NCBI RefSeq assembly: GCF_964332355.1
Contig: NZ_OZ201293.1
Location: 1,612,001-1,676,000, forward strand
Reading direction: 5' to 3'
DNA from: Imbroritus primus
GTDB lineage: Bacteria; Pseudomonadota; Gammaproteobacteria; Burkholderiales; Burkholderiaceae
DNA: 64,000 bases
The position numbers were made by a program, and so were the translations under genes. Positions 1 to 9,858 of this stretch are shown one piece after another. Below the pieces are notes generated by a model. The model worked only from the letters and a program-made list of their open reading frames with translations, was not told the origin of the DNA and searched no databases. The stretch's first letter is position 1. Each line of letters begins with the position of its first letter.

Positions 1-334
1 ACGAATCCGCGCCCGAGTTAAAGGCGTTGATCACCATCTTGGCCTCGACCGGACCGGTAATTTCCACGCGGCGGCAGTACAGCGCGGGCGGGATCGGGGC
101 GATCTTCCAGTCGCCGTCGCGCACACTCTTGGTTTCCGGCAGGAAATCGGGCATTTCACCAGCGTCCAGGCGCTTGGCGCGGGCCACACGGGCCTGCAGC
201 AGCTCTTGGCGGCGCGGCTCAAAGGCACGGTGCAGCTTGGCAACCAGCGCAAGCGCTTCGGGCGTCAGAATGGATTCGTAGGCGGGCAGGATCTCGCCGG
301 TGATCTGCATGCCTGCGGGGAGCGTCAAAGCCAT
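1..334 (-). CDS. aceB: malate synthase A, N-terminal part (runs off left edge)
   Basis: Malate synthase condenses glyoxylate with acetyl-CoA to malate, the second step of the cytoplasmic glyoxylate shunt. The visible 111 residues contain family stretches such as PDFLPET, then GDWKIAPIP and the segment RRVEITGPVEAKMVINAFNS, all typical of the N-terminal half of the A isoform. The gene is cut by the window edge, so the catalytic residues are not visible. Two in-frame ATGs exist, at 340 and 334. A Shine-Dalgarno AGGAG (345-341) touches the first and lies 6 nt before the second, so 334 is chosen. Isocitrate lyase lies 3.6 kb away on the same strand, with four unrelated genes between. Confidence 0.9.
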   Translation of the reverse strand, partial: MALTLPAGMQITGEILPAYESILTPEALALVAKLHRAFEPRRQELLQARVARAKRLDAGEMPDFLPETKSVRDGDWKIAPIPPALYCRRVEITGPVEAKMVINAFNSGADS

Positions 335-399
335 GGTCATCTCCTGTGATTGTGTTCAAAGCGAAAAATCGGTTCATCGGGCGGGTGCAGGCGCACCCG

Positions 400-1116
400 C
401 TACGCTGCGGACGCCGCGCGCCCGGCACGGGCCTCGCGGACAAACTGCAGCAGGTCGTTCATATCGTGCCCGGTACCTTGTGGCACCACATCGAGCTGCT
501 CCGGCGGGTGACCGGCGCGGTTGATCCAGAAGGCGGTATAGCCGTACCACGCCGCCCCGCATGCGTCCCAGCCGTTCGACGAGACGAAAAGAATGTCGCG
601 CGCCGGCACGCCGAACGTGGCCGGGCCCAGCGCATAGGCTTCCGGCGCGGTCTTGAACAGGCGCACCGGCTCCACGCTCAGCACGGCCTCGAACAGCCCG
701 CCCATGCCTGCGCTCTTGACTGCGATGTCGAGCATCTCGGGATTGCCGTTAGAGAGAATGCCCAGCGGCAAACCCATCTCGCGCAACTGCCGCAGCACAC
801 CCGCATTCTCGGGAAACGCCGACAGGCAGCTGTACTCCTTCATCAGTTGCGCGCACTGCGTCTCGCTCAGCGCCAACTCGAGGCGGGCAGCCGCGTAACG
901 CAATGCGTCCTGCGTAATGTCCCAGAACGGCTTGTAATACTCGCCACCCGGCCCGGCCAGCGAACGCAGCCGGGTGTAGTCGATCTGTCGGTCGCGCCAC
1001 AGCAGCGCCAGCGCATTGCCCTTGCCCGGAAATAGCTGCTCGGCGCGCGCCGCGACGGAATACACGTCGAACAGTGTTCCGTAGGCATCGAACAGGACGG
1101 CGCGGATGGCAGACAT
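400..1116 (-). CDS. haloacid dehalogenase, type II (L-2-haloacid dehalogenase family)
   Basis: This is a 238-residue HAD-superfamily protein of the type II 2-haloacid dehalogenase family, which hydrolyses L-2-haloacids to D-2-hydroxyacids in the cytoplasm. Visible catalytic positions match the family: nucleophile Asp10 in LFDAYGTLFD, Arg41 in LLWRDRQ, Ser122-Asn123 in LSNGN, Lys155 in RLFKTAPEAY, and the SSNGWDACGA block with Asn181 and Asp184. Length is normal for the family. It lies 65 bp upstream of aceB on the same strand and may be cotranscribed with it, which would feed two-carbon products such as glycolate towards glyoxylate. That link is inference, and the natural substrate could be a phosphoester or another haloacid. 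Confidence 0.85.
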   Translation of the reverse strand: MSAIRAVLFDAYGTLFDVYSVAARAEQLFPGKGNALALLWRDRQIDYTRLRSLAGPGGEYYKPFWDITQDALRYAAARLELALSETQCAQLMKEYSCLSAFPENAGVLRQLREMGLPLGILSNGNPEMLDIAVKSAGMGGLFEAVLSVEPVRLFKTAPEAYALGPATFGVPARDILFVSSNGWDACGAAWYGYTAFWINRAGHPPEQLDVVPQGTGHDMNDLLQFVREARAGRAASAA

Positions 1117-1211
1117 GGGCAGCGGCGCGAGGCGCCGGTTTAGTCAATCGGATAACGCATTGTAGGAAGCCGGTGCGACAGCAGAAAGACGCCGACGGTC
1201 ACTTGATCTTT

Positions 1212-1223
1212 TACTTTTAAGTA
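1212..1223. promoter_or_regulatory. palindrome TACTT-TT-AAGTA in the HAD/LysR divergent spacer
   Basis: A perfect 5+2+5 inverted repeat sits in an AT-rich patch of the 175-bp spacer between the divergent dehalogenase and LysR genes. LysR regulators commonly bind dyads in such spacers, so this is a candidate autoregulatory or shared operator. There is no experimental basis. Confidence 0.3.
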
Positions 1224-1291
1224 CATAATCTTGCGTCATTCCAGACAAAATACTGCGGTTTTCTGCAGACTCAGCCGGATATCAGTGCTCG

Positions 1292-2209
1292 ATGAGCCAC
1301 CTCAAGCAGCTTGAAACCTTCGTGGCCGTCGCCTCCCGCGGCAGTCTGTCTGCCGCCGCCAGCGCCGAAGGCGTGGCGCCGGCCATCATCGGACGCCGTC
1401 TGACTGCGCTCGAGGAGCGGCTGGGCGTCAAGCTGATGGTCCGCACCACGCGCAAGCTCAGTCTGACGTTCGAAGGCGCGGCCTTTCTGGAGGATTGCCA
1501 GCGCATCCTGAACGACCTGCACAATGCCGAGGCCAGCGTCTCGGCCGGCGGCGTCAAGGCCAGCGGCCATCTGCGCATCACCGCTCCGGCCGGCTATGGG
1601 CGGCGGCACGTCGCGCCGCTCGTGCCGCGCTTTCTGGAGGCGCATCCGGACGTTTCGCTGACTCTCGATCTTTCTGACCGGGTTGTCGATCTTGTCAACG
1701 AAGGCTTCGATTGCGCCATCCGGCTCGGCGACCTGCCGGATTCCAGCCTGGTCTCGATCCGCCTGGCCGACACGCGCCGCGTGGTGGTGGCGACCCCCGA
1801 CTACCTGGCCCGACATGGCACGCCCGCCACGCTGGACGATCTCAATCACGCCAACTGCCTGTCGTTCGGCGCTGGTGCGGCGCAACGCGGCTGGGTCTTC
1901 CAGCAGGACGGCCAGACTGTGATGGTGAAGATCGCCGGCACCATGGAATGCACCGACGGCGCCGTTCTGCACGAATGGTGCCTGCAGGGCCACGGGCTGG
2001 CGTGGCGCTCCTGGTGGGAGGTTGGCCAGGACATTGCCGCCGGGCGCCTGGTGACCGTGCTCGATGCCTATGCCGCGCCGCCGATCGGCATTCACGCAGT
2101 CTTTCCGCAGCGCAAGCACCTGCCGCTGCGCGTGCGGCTGTTCATCGATTTCCTGAAAAACACCTACGGCAATCCGGCCTATTGGCGGCGTGGCGGCATG
2201 GCGTCGTAG
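1292..2209 (+). CDS. LysR-family transcriptional regulator
   Basis: This 305-residue LysR-type regulator has an N-terminal winged helix-turn-helix at about residues 4-62 (LKQLETFVAVASRGSLSAAA, then RRLTALEERLGVKLMVRTTR). A periplasmic-binding-protein-like effector domain follows from about residue 90. It diverges from the haloacid dehalogenase and aceB genes, the usual arrangement for a LysR protein controlling its neighbours, so it may regulate that unit. The co-inducer is unknown. The ATG at 1292 begins directly at the conserved HTH start and no stronger upstream start is evident. Confidence 0.85.
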   Translation: MSHLKQLETFVAVASRGSLSAAASAEGVAPAIIGRRLTALEERLGVKLMVRTTRKLSLTFEGAAFLEDCQRILNDLHNAEASVSAGGVKASGHLRITAPAGYGRRHVAPLVPRFLEAHPDVSLTLDLSDRVVDLVNEGFDCAIRLGDLPDSSLVSIRLADTRRVVVATPDYLARHGTPATLDDLNHANCLSFGAGAAQRGWVFQQDGQTVMVKIAGTMECTDGAVLHEWCLQGHGLAWRSWWEVGQDIAAGRLVTVLDAYAAPPIGIHAVFPQRKHLPLRVRLFIDFLKNTYGNPAYWRRGGMAS

Positions 2210-2355
2210 CACGGATATGACGGCCGGCTATGGCGGTTCCGGTACCGCGCCAGCACGCAGACGCCTGACAATAGGGTCCGCGCAGCCCGTATCGTCCAGG
2301 CAACTCATATAGCCTGCATGGCCGGGCAGACACGAGCCCGGCGGCAGCGTCCGGT

Positions 2356-2369
2356 TTGCGCCAGATCAA
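2356..2369 (+). promoter_or_regulatory. FNR/ANR-like site upstream of uspA
   Basis: The sequence TTGCG-CCAG-ATCAA matches the FNR-family consensus TTGAT-N4-ATCAA at 8 of 10 positions, with a perfect right half. It lies about 100 bp before the uspA start, a place where oxygen-responsive control would make sense for a universal stress gene. This is a prediction from pattern only. Confidence 0.4.
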
Positions 2370-2471
2370 GAAGAGGCGTAATCGGTATTTCCTTATTGCG
2401 CGAGCGGACTACACTGAATACGAGGCAAGGCAATCGCTTCTTTTCGTTCCATCCACAATAAGGAGAAGACC

Positions 2472-2906
2472 ATGTTCAAGCATTTGCTGATTCCCACCGA
2501 CGGTTCGGAACTCTCGCACAAGGCGATGCAGGGCGCATTGGAACTGGCCACTGCCCTCAATGCCAAAGTCACGGCTTATGTCTGCCTTGAACAATACCCT
2601 TATACGCCATTCAGTGAAATCGTCGTCGAAGCGCCGCAGGCATTTCACGAGCGTGTGGAAAATCAGGCGCGTATTTACCTGAAAGAAGTCACGGATGCCG
2701 CGCAGAAAGCCGGCGTTGCCTGCACGACGGACATGACCACCTTTGCCGCCCCCTATCTCGGCATCATCGATGCTGCCGAGCGCCATGGCTGCGATGCGAT
2801 CTTCATGGCCTCGCATGGCCGGCGCGGCCTGAGTGGCCTGCTGCTGGGCAGCGAAACGCAGAAGGTACTGACCCACACCGCGATCCCCGTGGTGGTCTAC
2901 CGTTAA
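2472..2906 (+). CDS. universal stress protein, UspA family
   Basis: A 144-residue single Usp domain, probably a cytoplasmic dimer. It starts with the typical FKHLLIPTDGSELS strand-loop (Asp of the ATP pocket) and ends with ASHGRRGLSGLLLGSETQKVL, which carries the H-G-x9-G-S nucleotide-binding pattern of ATP-binding Usp proteins. The first glycine of the longer G-x2-G-x9-G-S motif is replaced by Ala. A clear Shine-Dalgarno AAGGAG precedes the ATG. It is monocistronic: a terminator follows within 50 bp. Members respond to starvation, hypoxia or redox stress, but the individual role cannot be told from sequence. Confidence 0.92.
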   Translation: MFKHLLIPTDGSELSHKAMQGALELATALNAKVTAYVCLEQYPYTPFSEIVVEAPQAFHERVENQARIYLKEVTDAAQKAGVACTTDMTTFAAPYLGIIDAAERHGCDAIFMASHGRRGLSGLLLGSETQKVLTHTAIPVVVYR

Positions 2907-2950
2907 ACACGCCCGGACATGGGCGAGCGGCGCGTGCCCTGCATGCGCCT

Positions 2951-2990
2951 GCCGGAGACGTACGGGAATCCGTCTCCGGCTTATTTTTAA
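2951..2990 (+). terminator. rho-independent terminator after uspA
   Basis: A perfect 10-bp stem (GCCGGAGACG / CGTCTCCGGC) with a 10-nt loop is followed by a T-rich tract (TTATTTTTAA). It lies 45 bp after the uspA stop. Confidence 0.85.
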
Positions 2991-3121
2991 TATTTCTAAT
3001 ATCTGTTCTTCATTTATATCAATATCAATATCACGCTAATTCACAAAATTAATGTGTAGCGTGTGCAATACTGCTTTCAGTTTTTCCCTTAACTCTTGCA
3101 GTTCGTTAATAAGGAATGACG

Positions 3122-3694
3122 ATGGCGGATTCATCGACGCACGTTTCGCATGCAGATCCCGCACCGGGCAATATCCTGCCGTTTCACCGCAAGGTGCTTT
3201 CGCCGGCCTCCCCTTCTGCCCCGGGGTCTCTTGCAACACGCCTCGCAAGCCGCGCGCATCTGATGCGGCGCATGCTGCAGCACGCCATGCATGCGCTCGA
3301 GCGCAGTCGGACCCGCGCCTCGTCGAATGACATGCATGCCTACCTGACGGCTTTTGCCGAGGTCAGCGCACTCGAACATGTCACACGCCATCCCCATGCC
3401 AGCCCGCACGATACCGAGCACGCTACGCTGCAGGCCGAAGCCACGGCAATGCGCTACCTGGTCTGCCTTGCGCCTGCCCCCGGCGCTCTGCGGCATGCCC
3501 AGTACCGTTTCGGCAGCCTGATGGCGCGTCGTGTCGCGCTGCTGATCCGCTATCACCGCGCCCAATGCACCGCGACTGAGCACCGTTTCATCGATGACCT
3601 GCTGCGCCATACCCTGCAGTGGGCCGAAGGCTATGGCACCAGCAAGCCGCGCTCCGACCTCCAGAGCGCCCACGCCACCCACGCTGCCCTCTGA
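3122..3694 (+). CDS. hypothetical protein, alpha-helical
   Basis: A 190-residue protein of unknown function. It has a low-complexity, Pro/Ser/His-rich start (about residues 1-40) followed by helical, Ala/Arg/His-rich sequence. There is no signal peptide or recognisable catalytic motif. The start is set at 3122 because the AAGGA at 3111-3115 is 6 nt from this ATG but touches the in-frame ATG at 3116. A competing 235-codon open frame on the opposite strand is judged a shadow. The AT-rich 120-bp leader suggests its own promoter. I do not recognise the family. Confidence 0.55.
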   Translation: MADSSTHVSHADPAPGNILPFHRKVLSPASPSAPGSLATRLASRAHLMRRMLQHAMHALERSRTRASSNDMHAYLTAFAEVSALEHVTRHPHASPHDTEHATLQAEATAMRYLVCLAPAPGALRHAQYRFGSLMARRVALLIRYHRAQCTATEHRFIDDLLRHTLQWAEGYGTSKPRSDLQSAHATHAAL

Positions 3695-3847
3695 CTGACA
3701 CCGGTCGGCAGGCGCGTCACGCACGATGAACAGCGCAAGGAAAGCCCCGGCGGAATATGCATACGCCATCCGCACACTGCCCTCAAAGGCGTCTGCTGGC
3801 TGGCCTTGCGGCTCCCTTGTTGCTTCCCCACCGATCACGCGGGCATG

Positions 3848-3871
3848 AAAAAGCCCCGCGGATCGCGGGGC
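3848..3871 (-). terminator. rho-independent terminator of aceA
   Basis: An 8-bp perfect stem GCCCCGCG / CGCGGGGC with a 3-nt loop. On the minus strand it is followed by five T residues. It lies about 50 bp downstream of the aceA stop. Confidence 0.85.
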
Positions 3872-3922
3872 GGAAGGTTCCGGTGCGTTGGTCGCGCACC
3901 GGTCAAGTAGCCTGGAGAGTGA

Positions 3923-5215
<1,293 letters not shown>

Positions 5216-5416
5216 TTTCACTCTCCTGAGATGACATACGAAATTTGTCCGACTGACCCGGCCTGCATTACTTCGACCAACAGGCATCAAGTCATATGTC
5301 TTATATAAGAGTGTAGGGAATGGTGCGGCGCCGCAACAAGCCGAAAGAACAATTACAACAAGAAATTCATTCCTTTAAATTCAAATGGATAGAAAATTAT
5401 TTTTACGATGCGAAAC

Positions 5417-5500
5417 GTCTTTTTCCATCATGAGACAGCGTGCTTGTGCCTCGCATCGACATGTTTTTACGCACCAAAACAATATTTCACATCATGAAAT
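5417..5500. promoter_or_regulatory. repeated dyad-like motif upstream of aceA
   Basis: The 317-bp space between aceA and the next gene is AT-rich and holds no gene. Two related elements occur: TTTCCATCATGAGA (5423-5436) and TTTCACATCATGAAAT (5485-5500). The second contains the inverted repeat ATTTCA-N5-TGAAAT (5484-5500). They may be binding sites for a regulator of acetate metabolism, but their nature is unknown. Confidence 0.3.
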
Positions 5501-5532
5501 ACGAAATGTGGCCCCGCAGCTGTCACCCAGGG

Positions 5533-5934
5533 TCATCTCGCCAGCCGATGCCGGATCCAATCGCCACCGGCAATCCGGGTTGCCAGCGCGACGGCATCGG
5601 CATGGACCGGGTAGACGATGCAGTCGATGCTGGCCTCGCCGCACTGTACCGGCAAGACAGTGCGCAGGAACAGGGACAATCGCCCCGGGTACACCTCCTC
5701 GATGGCATCGAGCACAGGAATCAACGTTGCATCGATTTCATATACCTCGCCCGATACCGGGCTGGCCGTCGTATCCGGTATCAGGCCCGGGTAATCGCCC
5801 ATGTCAACCAGCTCACCCCGCACGGTACCCGCCCCAATCAGCGTGGGAGCCGGCAGGCTGTGACGGGCTGCGGCCCGATGAATATCGTTCGACTCACCGG
5901 TGCGCAGCGTGCCATAGACAAAGATGAAGGGCAT
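5533..5934 (-). CDS. gamma-glutamylcyclotransferase-like (AIG2/GGCT family) protein
   Basis: A 133-residue protein of the GGCT/AIG2 fold. It opens with the family hallmark FVYGTLRTGES, and the middle contains the glycine loop and an acidic DAIEEVYPG segment placed like the catalytic glutamate of gamma-glutamyl cyclotransferases. Members cleave gamma-glutamyl amines or amino acids to 5-oxoproline, but the substrate of this one is not predictable. ATG 5934 is preferred over an in-frame TTG 12 nt upstream because the conserved domain starts immediately after it. No strong Shine-Dalgarno is seen. It lies 55 bp downstream of the RraA-like gene and may be the last gene of that unit. Confidence 0.8.
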   Translation of the reverse strand: MPFIFVYGTLRTGESNDIHRAAARHSLPAPTLIGAGTVRGELVDMGDYPGLIPDTTASPVSGEVYEIDATLIPVLDAIEEVYPGRLSLFLRTVLPVQCGEASIDCIVYPVHADAVALATRIAGGDWIRHRLAR

Positions 5935-5989
5935 GGTCAAGAGCAATCCCGGCGGTTCGTACCCGCTTCAATATCATTTCAAGACTGAC

Positions 5990-6496
5990 TCAGTGCAGCG
6001 CCTGCGCGGCCACCAGGACGCCGTCATCATCGGCGTAGATCCAGTCACCAGGCCGTACGACCACGCCCGCCATCTGCACCTGCACGCCGGACTCGCCGAC
6101 GCCACGCTTGTTGCTGCGTACCGGACACGTGGCCCAGGCACGGATGCCGACCGCACACGCCGCCAGCTCCTGCGAGTCCCGCACGCAGCCGTTCACGATC
6201 ACGCCAGCCCAGCCGTTCTGCTCGGCCAGCTTGCCGAGATTGCCGCCCACCAGTGCGCAGCGCAGCGAGCCGCCGCCCTCCACCACCAGCACGCGGCCGT
6301 TGCCCGGTGTTTCGAGCGTGGCGCGTACCAGCGCATTGTCTTCGAAGACCTTCAGCGTGGCCGCCGGCCCGGCAAAGGCCGCAAGCTTGCCAAAGCTGCG
6401 CAGGCCGGGCGCCATCACACGCAGGGAGCCATCCGCAAGACGCGCCTCATTGGCGTCGCACAGATCGCAGGTGTTGAAGGTCATATCCGCTGCCAT
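5990..6496 (-). CDS. RraA-like protein / 4-hydroxy-4-methyl-2-oxoglutarate aldolase family
   Basis: A 168-residue RraA-family protein. The conserved block GGNLGKLAEQNGWAGVIVNG followed by CVRD supplies the arginine and aspartate that bind pyruvate enolate and Mg2+ in the class II HMG/CHA aldolases of this fold. PGDWIYADDDGV is the family C-terminal motif. Members act either as divalent-metal aldolases / oxaloacetate decarboxylases or as RNase E inhibitors. The intact metal motif and the TPP-enzyme neighbour favour an enzyme here (inference). AGGAG lies 6 nt before the ATG. It starts 33 bp after the TPP enzyme and is probably cotranscribed with it. Confidence 0.85.
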   Translation of the reverse strand: MAADMTFNTCDLCDANEARLADGSLRVMAPGLRSFGKLAAFAGPAATLKVFEDNALVRATLETPGNGRVLVVEGGGSLRCALVGGNLGKLAEQNGWAGVIVNGCVRDSQELAACAVGIRAWATCPVRSNKRGVGESGVQVQMAGVVVRPGDWIYADDDGVLVAAQALH

Positions 6497-6529
6497 TCCG
6501 TTCTCCTGAAAAAACCGGTGTTCAAATCC

Positions 6530-8251
6530 TCAGTGACCGCGCGCCTGCGCTGCCTGGCGGATGGCGCTCAGGGTGGTGCGCGACGTGATCTGCTCCGGAT
6601 CGGTCCGGATCTCGATCAACGTGCTGACCGGTGCGGCAAGTGCCTCGCGCAAGGCGGGTGCAAAGCCGGCGGTCTGCGTCACGGTCACGCCGCGCGCCCC
6701 ATAGGCGCGTGCCAGCGCGGCGAAATCGGGATTGCGCAGCGGCGTGCCGCTGATGTGTCCCGGATACTCGCGCTCCTGATGCATGCGGATCGTGCCGTAC
6801 ATACTATTGTTGACCACGATAATGATGATGGGCGCGTCATACTGCATGGCGGTCGCCAGCTCCTGGCCATTCATCAGGAAACAGCCATCGCCGGCCAGTG
6901 CCACCACCGGGCGGTCGGGATGCACGAGCTTGGCGGCCACTGCAGCCGGTGTGCCGTAACCCATGGCACCACTCGTCGGCGCCAGCTGCGTGCGGCTGCC
7001 GTGCACGAAACCGGCATGGGGATAGTAGCGATGCAGCCAGCCAGCGTAGTTGCCGGCGCCATTGGTGACAATGGCGTTGTCCGGCAGGATCGCGCGCATC
7101 TCGGACACCACCCGCGCGAGATCGACGCCTTCTTCATGAGCGGTGCCGGCAGCCGGCACCGCGATATTCGCCAGGTATTCCGCATGCGCCGCCTGTGCCC
7201 CCGTTTCCCACAGCCGCGCCGCGGGGGCTGGCAGTGCGGCAAGGCGGGCGGCGATGGCCGGCATGCTCGCCTGGATCATCAGGTCTGCCCGGTACACACT
7301 GCCGAGTTCCTCGGCGCCGGCGTGGACATGGATCAGTTGCTGCCGTGGCTGCGGCGCTTCCAGCAGCGTGTAGCCGCCCGTCGTCATCTCGCCGAGGCGC
7401 GGCCCGATGGCCAGCACCAGGTCCGCGGCGCGGATGCGCGCGGCCAACGCCGGATTGATGCCGATACCGACATCGCCCGCATAAAGCGGGTGCCGATTGT
7501 CGAACAGGTCCTGGAAACGGAAGGCACACCCCACCGGCACGCCAAAGCGCTCGGCGAATGCCTGCAGGTCAGCGCACGCCGCCGGCGTCCAGCCGCTGCC
7601 GCCGAGCAGCACGAACGGCCGCTGCGCCGCCAGCAGCATGCTGTGCAGGCGCTCCATATCGGCATCGCCGGGCCAGCTCATGACGCGCTCGTAGCGTGGC
7701 AGTTGCGGGGCAGTGACCTCGGTGGTCAGCATGTCCTCCGGCAGCGCCAGGACCACAGGCCCCGGTCGCCCGGAAGTCGCCGTCTGGAAAGCGCGTGCGA
7801 CATACTCGGGAATCCGCTCCGCTCGGTCGATCTGCGCCACCCACTTGGCCATCTGGCCGAACATGCGACGGTAATCGATTTCCTGGAAAGCCTCACGGTC
7901 GGCAAAGTCGGAGCCAACCTGGCCGATGAACAGGATCATCGGCGTCGAATCCTGGAAGGCCGTGTGCACACCGATGCTGGCGTTGGTCGCACCAGGTCCG
8001 CGCGTGCAGAAGGCGATGCCGGGCCGGCCGGTCAGCTTGCCATAGGCTTCGGCCATGTTCGCCGCCCCGCCCTCCTGCCGGCAGATGATGAAACGCAGGG
8101 CATCGGCGCGGCGATGGATGCCGTCCAGCACCGCCAGGTAGCTCTCGCCGGGCACGCCGAATGCCAGGTCCGCGCCATGCGCGATCAGCGCATCCACCAG
8201 CACGTGTCCGCCTGGTAGCGGTACCGTCTTGTCGTCAGAAGTCCTCGTCAT
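6530..8251 (-). CDS. thiamine-pyrophosphate enzyme, acetolactate synthase-like
   Basis: A 573-residue ThDP-dependent enzyme with the three-domain layout of acetolactate synthase/pyruvate oxidase. The N-terminal PYR domain has FGVPGESYLAVLD and the catalytic glutamate region CRQEGGAANMAEA, then the GPGATN motif. A central domain follows, and the C-terminal PP domain has GDGCFLMNG with NN 27 residues on, binding Mg-ThDP. It may decarboxylate a 2-keto acid, but no partner regulatory subunit is present, so a role in branched-chain amino acid synthesis is unlikely. The start at 8251 (MTRTSDDKT) is chosen because an AGAGAG precedes it and the open frame upstream has no homology-like sequence. It heads a unit with the RraA-like gene. 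Confidence 0.85.
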   Translation of the reverse strand: MTRTSDDKTVPLPGGHVLVDALIAHGADLAFGVPGESYLAVLDGIHRRADALRFIICRQEGGAANMAEAYGKLTGRPGIAFCTRGPGATNASIGVHTAFQDSTPMILFIGQVGSDFADREAFQEIDYRRMFGQMAKWVAQIDRAERIPEYVARAFQTATSGRPGPVVLALPEDMLTTEVTAPQLPRYERVMSWPGDADMERLHSMLLAAQRPFVLLGGSGWTPAACADLQAFAERFGVPVGCAFRFQDLFDNRHPLYAGDVGIGINPALAARIRAADLVLAIGPRLGEMTTGGYTLLEAPQPRQQLIHVHAGAEELGSVYRADLMIQASMPAIAARLAALPAPAARLWETGAQAAHAEYLANIAVPAAGTAHEEGVDLARVVSEMRAILPDNAIVTNGAGNYAGWLHRYYPHAGFVHGSRTQLAPTSGAMGYGTPAAVAAKLVHPDRPVVALAGDGCFLMNGQELATAMQYDAPIIIIVVNNSMYGTIRMHQEREYPGHISGTPLRNPDFAALARAYGARGVTVTQTAGFAPALREALAAPVSTLIEIRTDPEQITSRTTLSAIRQAAQARGH

Positions 8252-8349
8252 GCGTATGTTCTCTCTGTCGTTGCGCTCACACGGTTGCCGCGGCTGCCAC
8301 ACCGTCGTTACGCGGCGCGGCACACAAGCGACCGTGCCGGCGATCATAC

Positions 8350-8376
8350 AAAAATGCCCCGCACATGGCGGGGCAT
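8350..8376 (-). terminator. rho-independent terminator after the MFS gene
   Basis: A 9-bp perfect stem (ATGCCCCGC / GCGGGGCAT) with a 5-nt loop, followed on the minus strand by five T residues. It separates the MFS gene from the TPP-enzyme unit. Confidence 0.85.
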
Positions 8377-8409
8377 CGGCTGATCATGCGGCACGTTCAG
8401 GCCGCACCG

Positions 8410-9672
8410 TCAGGCAGCGGTCTGCGCCTCCGCCTGGGCGCGCCGTGCGCGGTTGCCCTTGCCGACCGTCACGGCCGTGAAGATCGCCGCGACCTGCAGC
8501 ACGCCCACCAGCAGGAACAGCCACGTCGGATGGCTTGCATCCATCAATGCACCGAACAGCAGCGGACCGGTTGCCAGCCCGATATCCAGGCCCGAATACA
8601 CCACGCCATACACCCGCCCCGTAGCACCCTTGGGCGCAGCCGCACGCACCATCAGGTCGCGCGATGGACCTGCGACACCAGAGCCGAAGCCGATCACGCC
8701 CAGCAGCAATGGCACCGTCCAGCCCGGGAACAGATTCAGGCCGACCAGCACTGCGAACGAACCGGACAGCACGAAGCTGTACGCGATAATGCGGTCGTGA
8801 TTGGCCACACGGCCCGCCGCGAAACCGCCCAGGATCATCCCGCCCGCGCTGCTCAGCATGAACACCGTATACGAGGCGGTCGCCAGCGGCAGGGAAATAT
8901 TGTAGATCTGCGTGAGCGCGGACGCGGAGAAATTCTGGATGCCCGAGAGCGCAAACGTAGTGATGAGGAAAAACGCCCAGCATGCCCACACCTGCGGCAG
9001 CTTCATGAACGCCAGCATCGAGGCGCTTCCGCCGGCGTCCGCACCCTTGGCCGGGGCCTTACCGACACTTTCGCGGACTTCGCGCGGATCCAGCGCGCTG
9101 CGGTAGACGATCAGCGCGGCCAGCACCGAGAAGGCCAGCAGCGAGGCCCCGACCAGCGCCGTGCGCCAACTCGCCAGGTTGGCAATGGTGACGAGGAACA
9201 CCGGCGCCGCCGCCCAGCCCAGGTTACCGCTAATGCCGTGCACCGAGAAAGCATGGCCAAGGCGCGACTGCGAGACGTGCTTGTTCAGCAGCGTGAAATC
9301 CACCGGATGGAATACGCCGTTCCCCATGCCGGCGACGGCCGCCCCCAGCATCAGCATGCCGTAGGTCGGGCTCGCGGCCAGGATCAGGGCCGAGGTTCCG
9401 AGGCTGACCATCCCGGCAAACAGGACCGGTCGTGCGCCAAAACGGTCGACGATAAAGCCGGAAGCGGTCTGGACAGTCGCCGAGACGATGAAGAACACCG
9501 TCATCAGGAAACCCAGCTGCGAATAGCTCAGGCCGAATTCAACTTTGATCCACGGGAAAAGCGGCGCCAGAATCAGGTGGTAGAAGTGGGACACACTGTG
9601 GGCCAGGCCCACCAGTCCGATCACCTGGGCGTCATGACGCAGTGCGTTCTGCGGCAGGGTTGCTGCTGTCAT
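8410..9672 (-). CDS. MFS transporter, fosmidomycin-resistance (Fsr)-like
   Basis: A 420-residue inner-membrane major facilitator with about 12 hydrophobic segments and a cytoplasmic basic loop near residues 190-215. The loop between TM2 and TM3 has VDRFGARPVLFAG, the MFS motif-A type sequence. The opening HSVSHFYHLILAPLFPW resembles Fsr-type efflux proteins. The substrate is unknown and could be a drug or an organic acid. The start at 9672 has AAGGAAG at 7 nt; the 20 upstream codons of open frame lack hydrophobic or conserved character. It has its own terminator. Confidence 0.85.
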   Translation of the reverse strand: MTAATLPQNALRHDAQVIGLVGLAHSVSHFYHLILAPLFPWIKVEFGLSYSQLGFLMTVFFIVSATVQTASGFIVDRFGARPVLFAGMVSLGTSALILAASPTYGMLMLGAAVAGMGNGVFHPVDFTLLNKHVSQSRLGHAFSVHGISGNLGWAAAPVFLVTIANLASWRTALVGASLLAFSVLAALIVYRSALDPREVRESVGKAPAKGADAGGSASMLAFMKLPQVWACWAFFLITTFALSGIQNFSASALTQIYNISLPLATASYTVFMLSSAGGMILGGFAAGRVANHDRIIAYSFVLSGSFAVLVGLNLFPGWTVPLLLGVIGFGSGVAGPSRDLMVRAAAPKGATGRVYGVVYSGLDIGLATGPLLFGALMDASHPTWLFLLVGVLQVAAIFTAVTVGKGNRARRAQAEAQTAA

Positions 9673-9858
9673 GGGGAGACTTCCTTGAAAAGACGCGGCG
9701 GCCGCCCCGGGAGGCGGGCACCTCCGGATCATAGCGCAAGCCGGTCACGCAAGCCATGCCTCCCGCAGAGCACATTTTTCCGTTGCCTATCGGGGCTTGC
9801 CCTGATGGGGCGGTTACCGGTCCCCTGCCCGCCGACAATCGCCTCCGCTGCAGCGCAG

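Noticed and set aside
3131..3838. 235-codon open frame on the minus strand overlapping the hypothetical gene at 3122
   Set aside because: Antisense to a frame with a clear ribosome-binding site; no start signal or family feature of its own. It is the usual GC-driven shadow.
5924..8218. 764-codon plus-strand open frame
   Set aside because: Antisense to the RraA-like and TPP-enzyme genes; no domain features; explained by high GC third positions.
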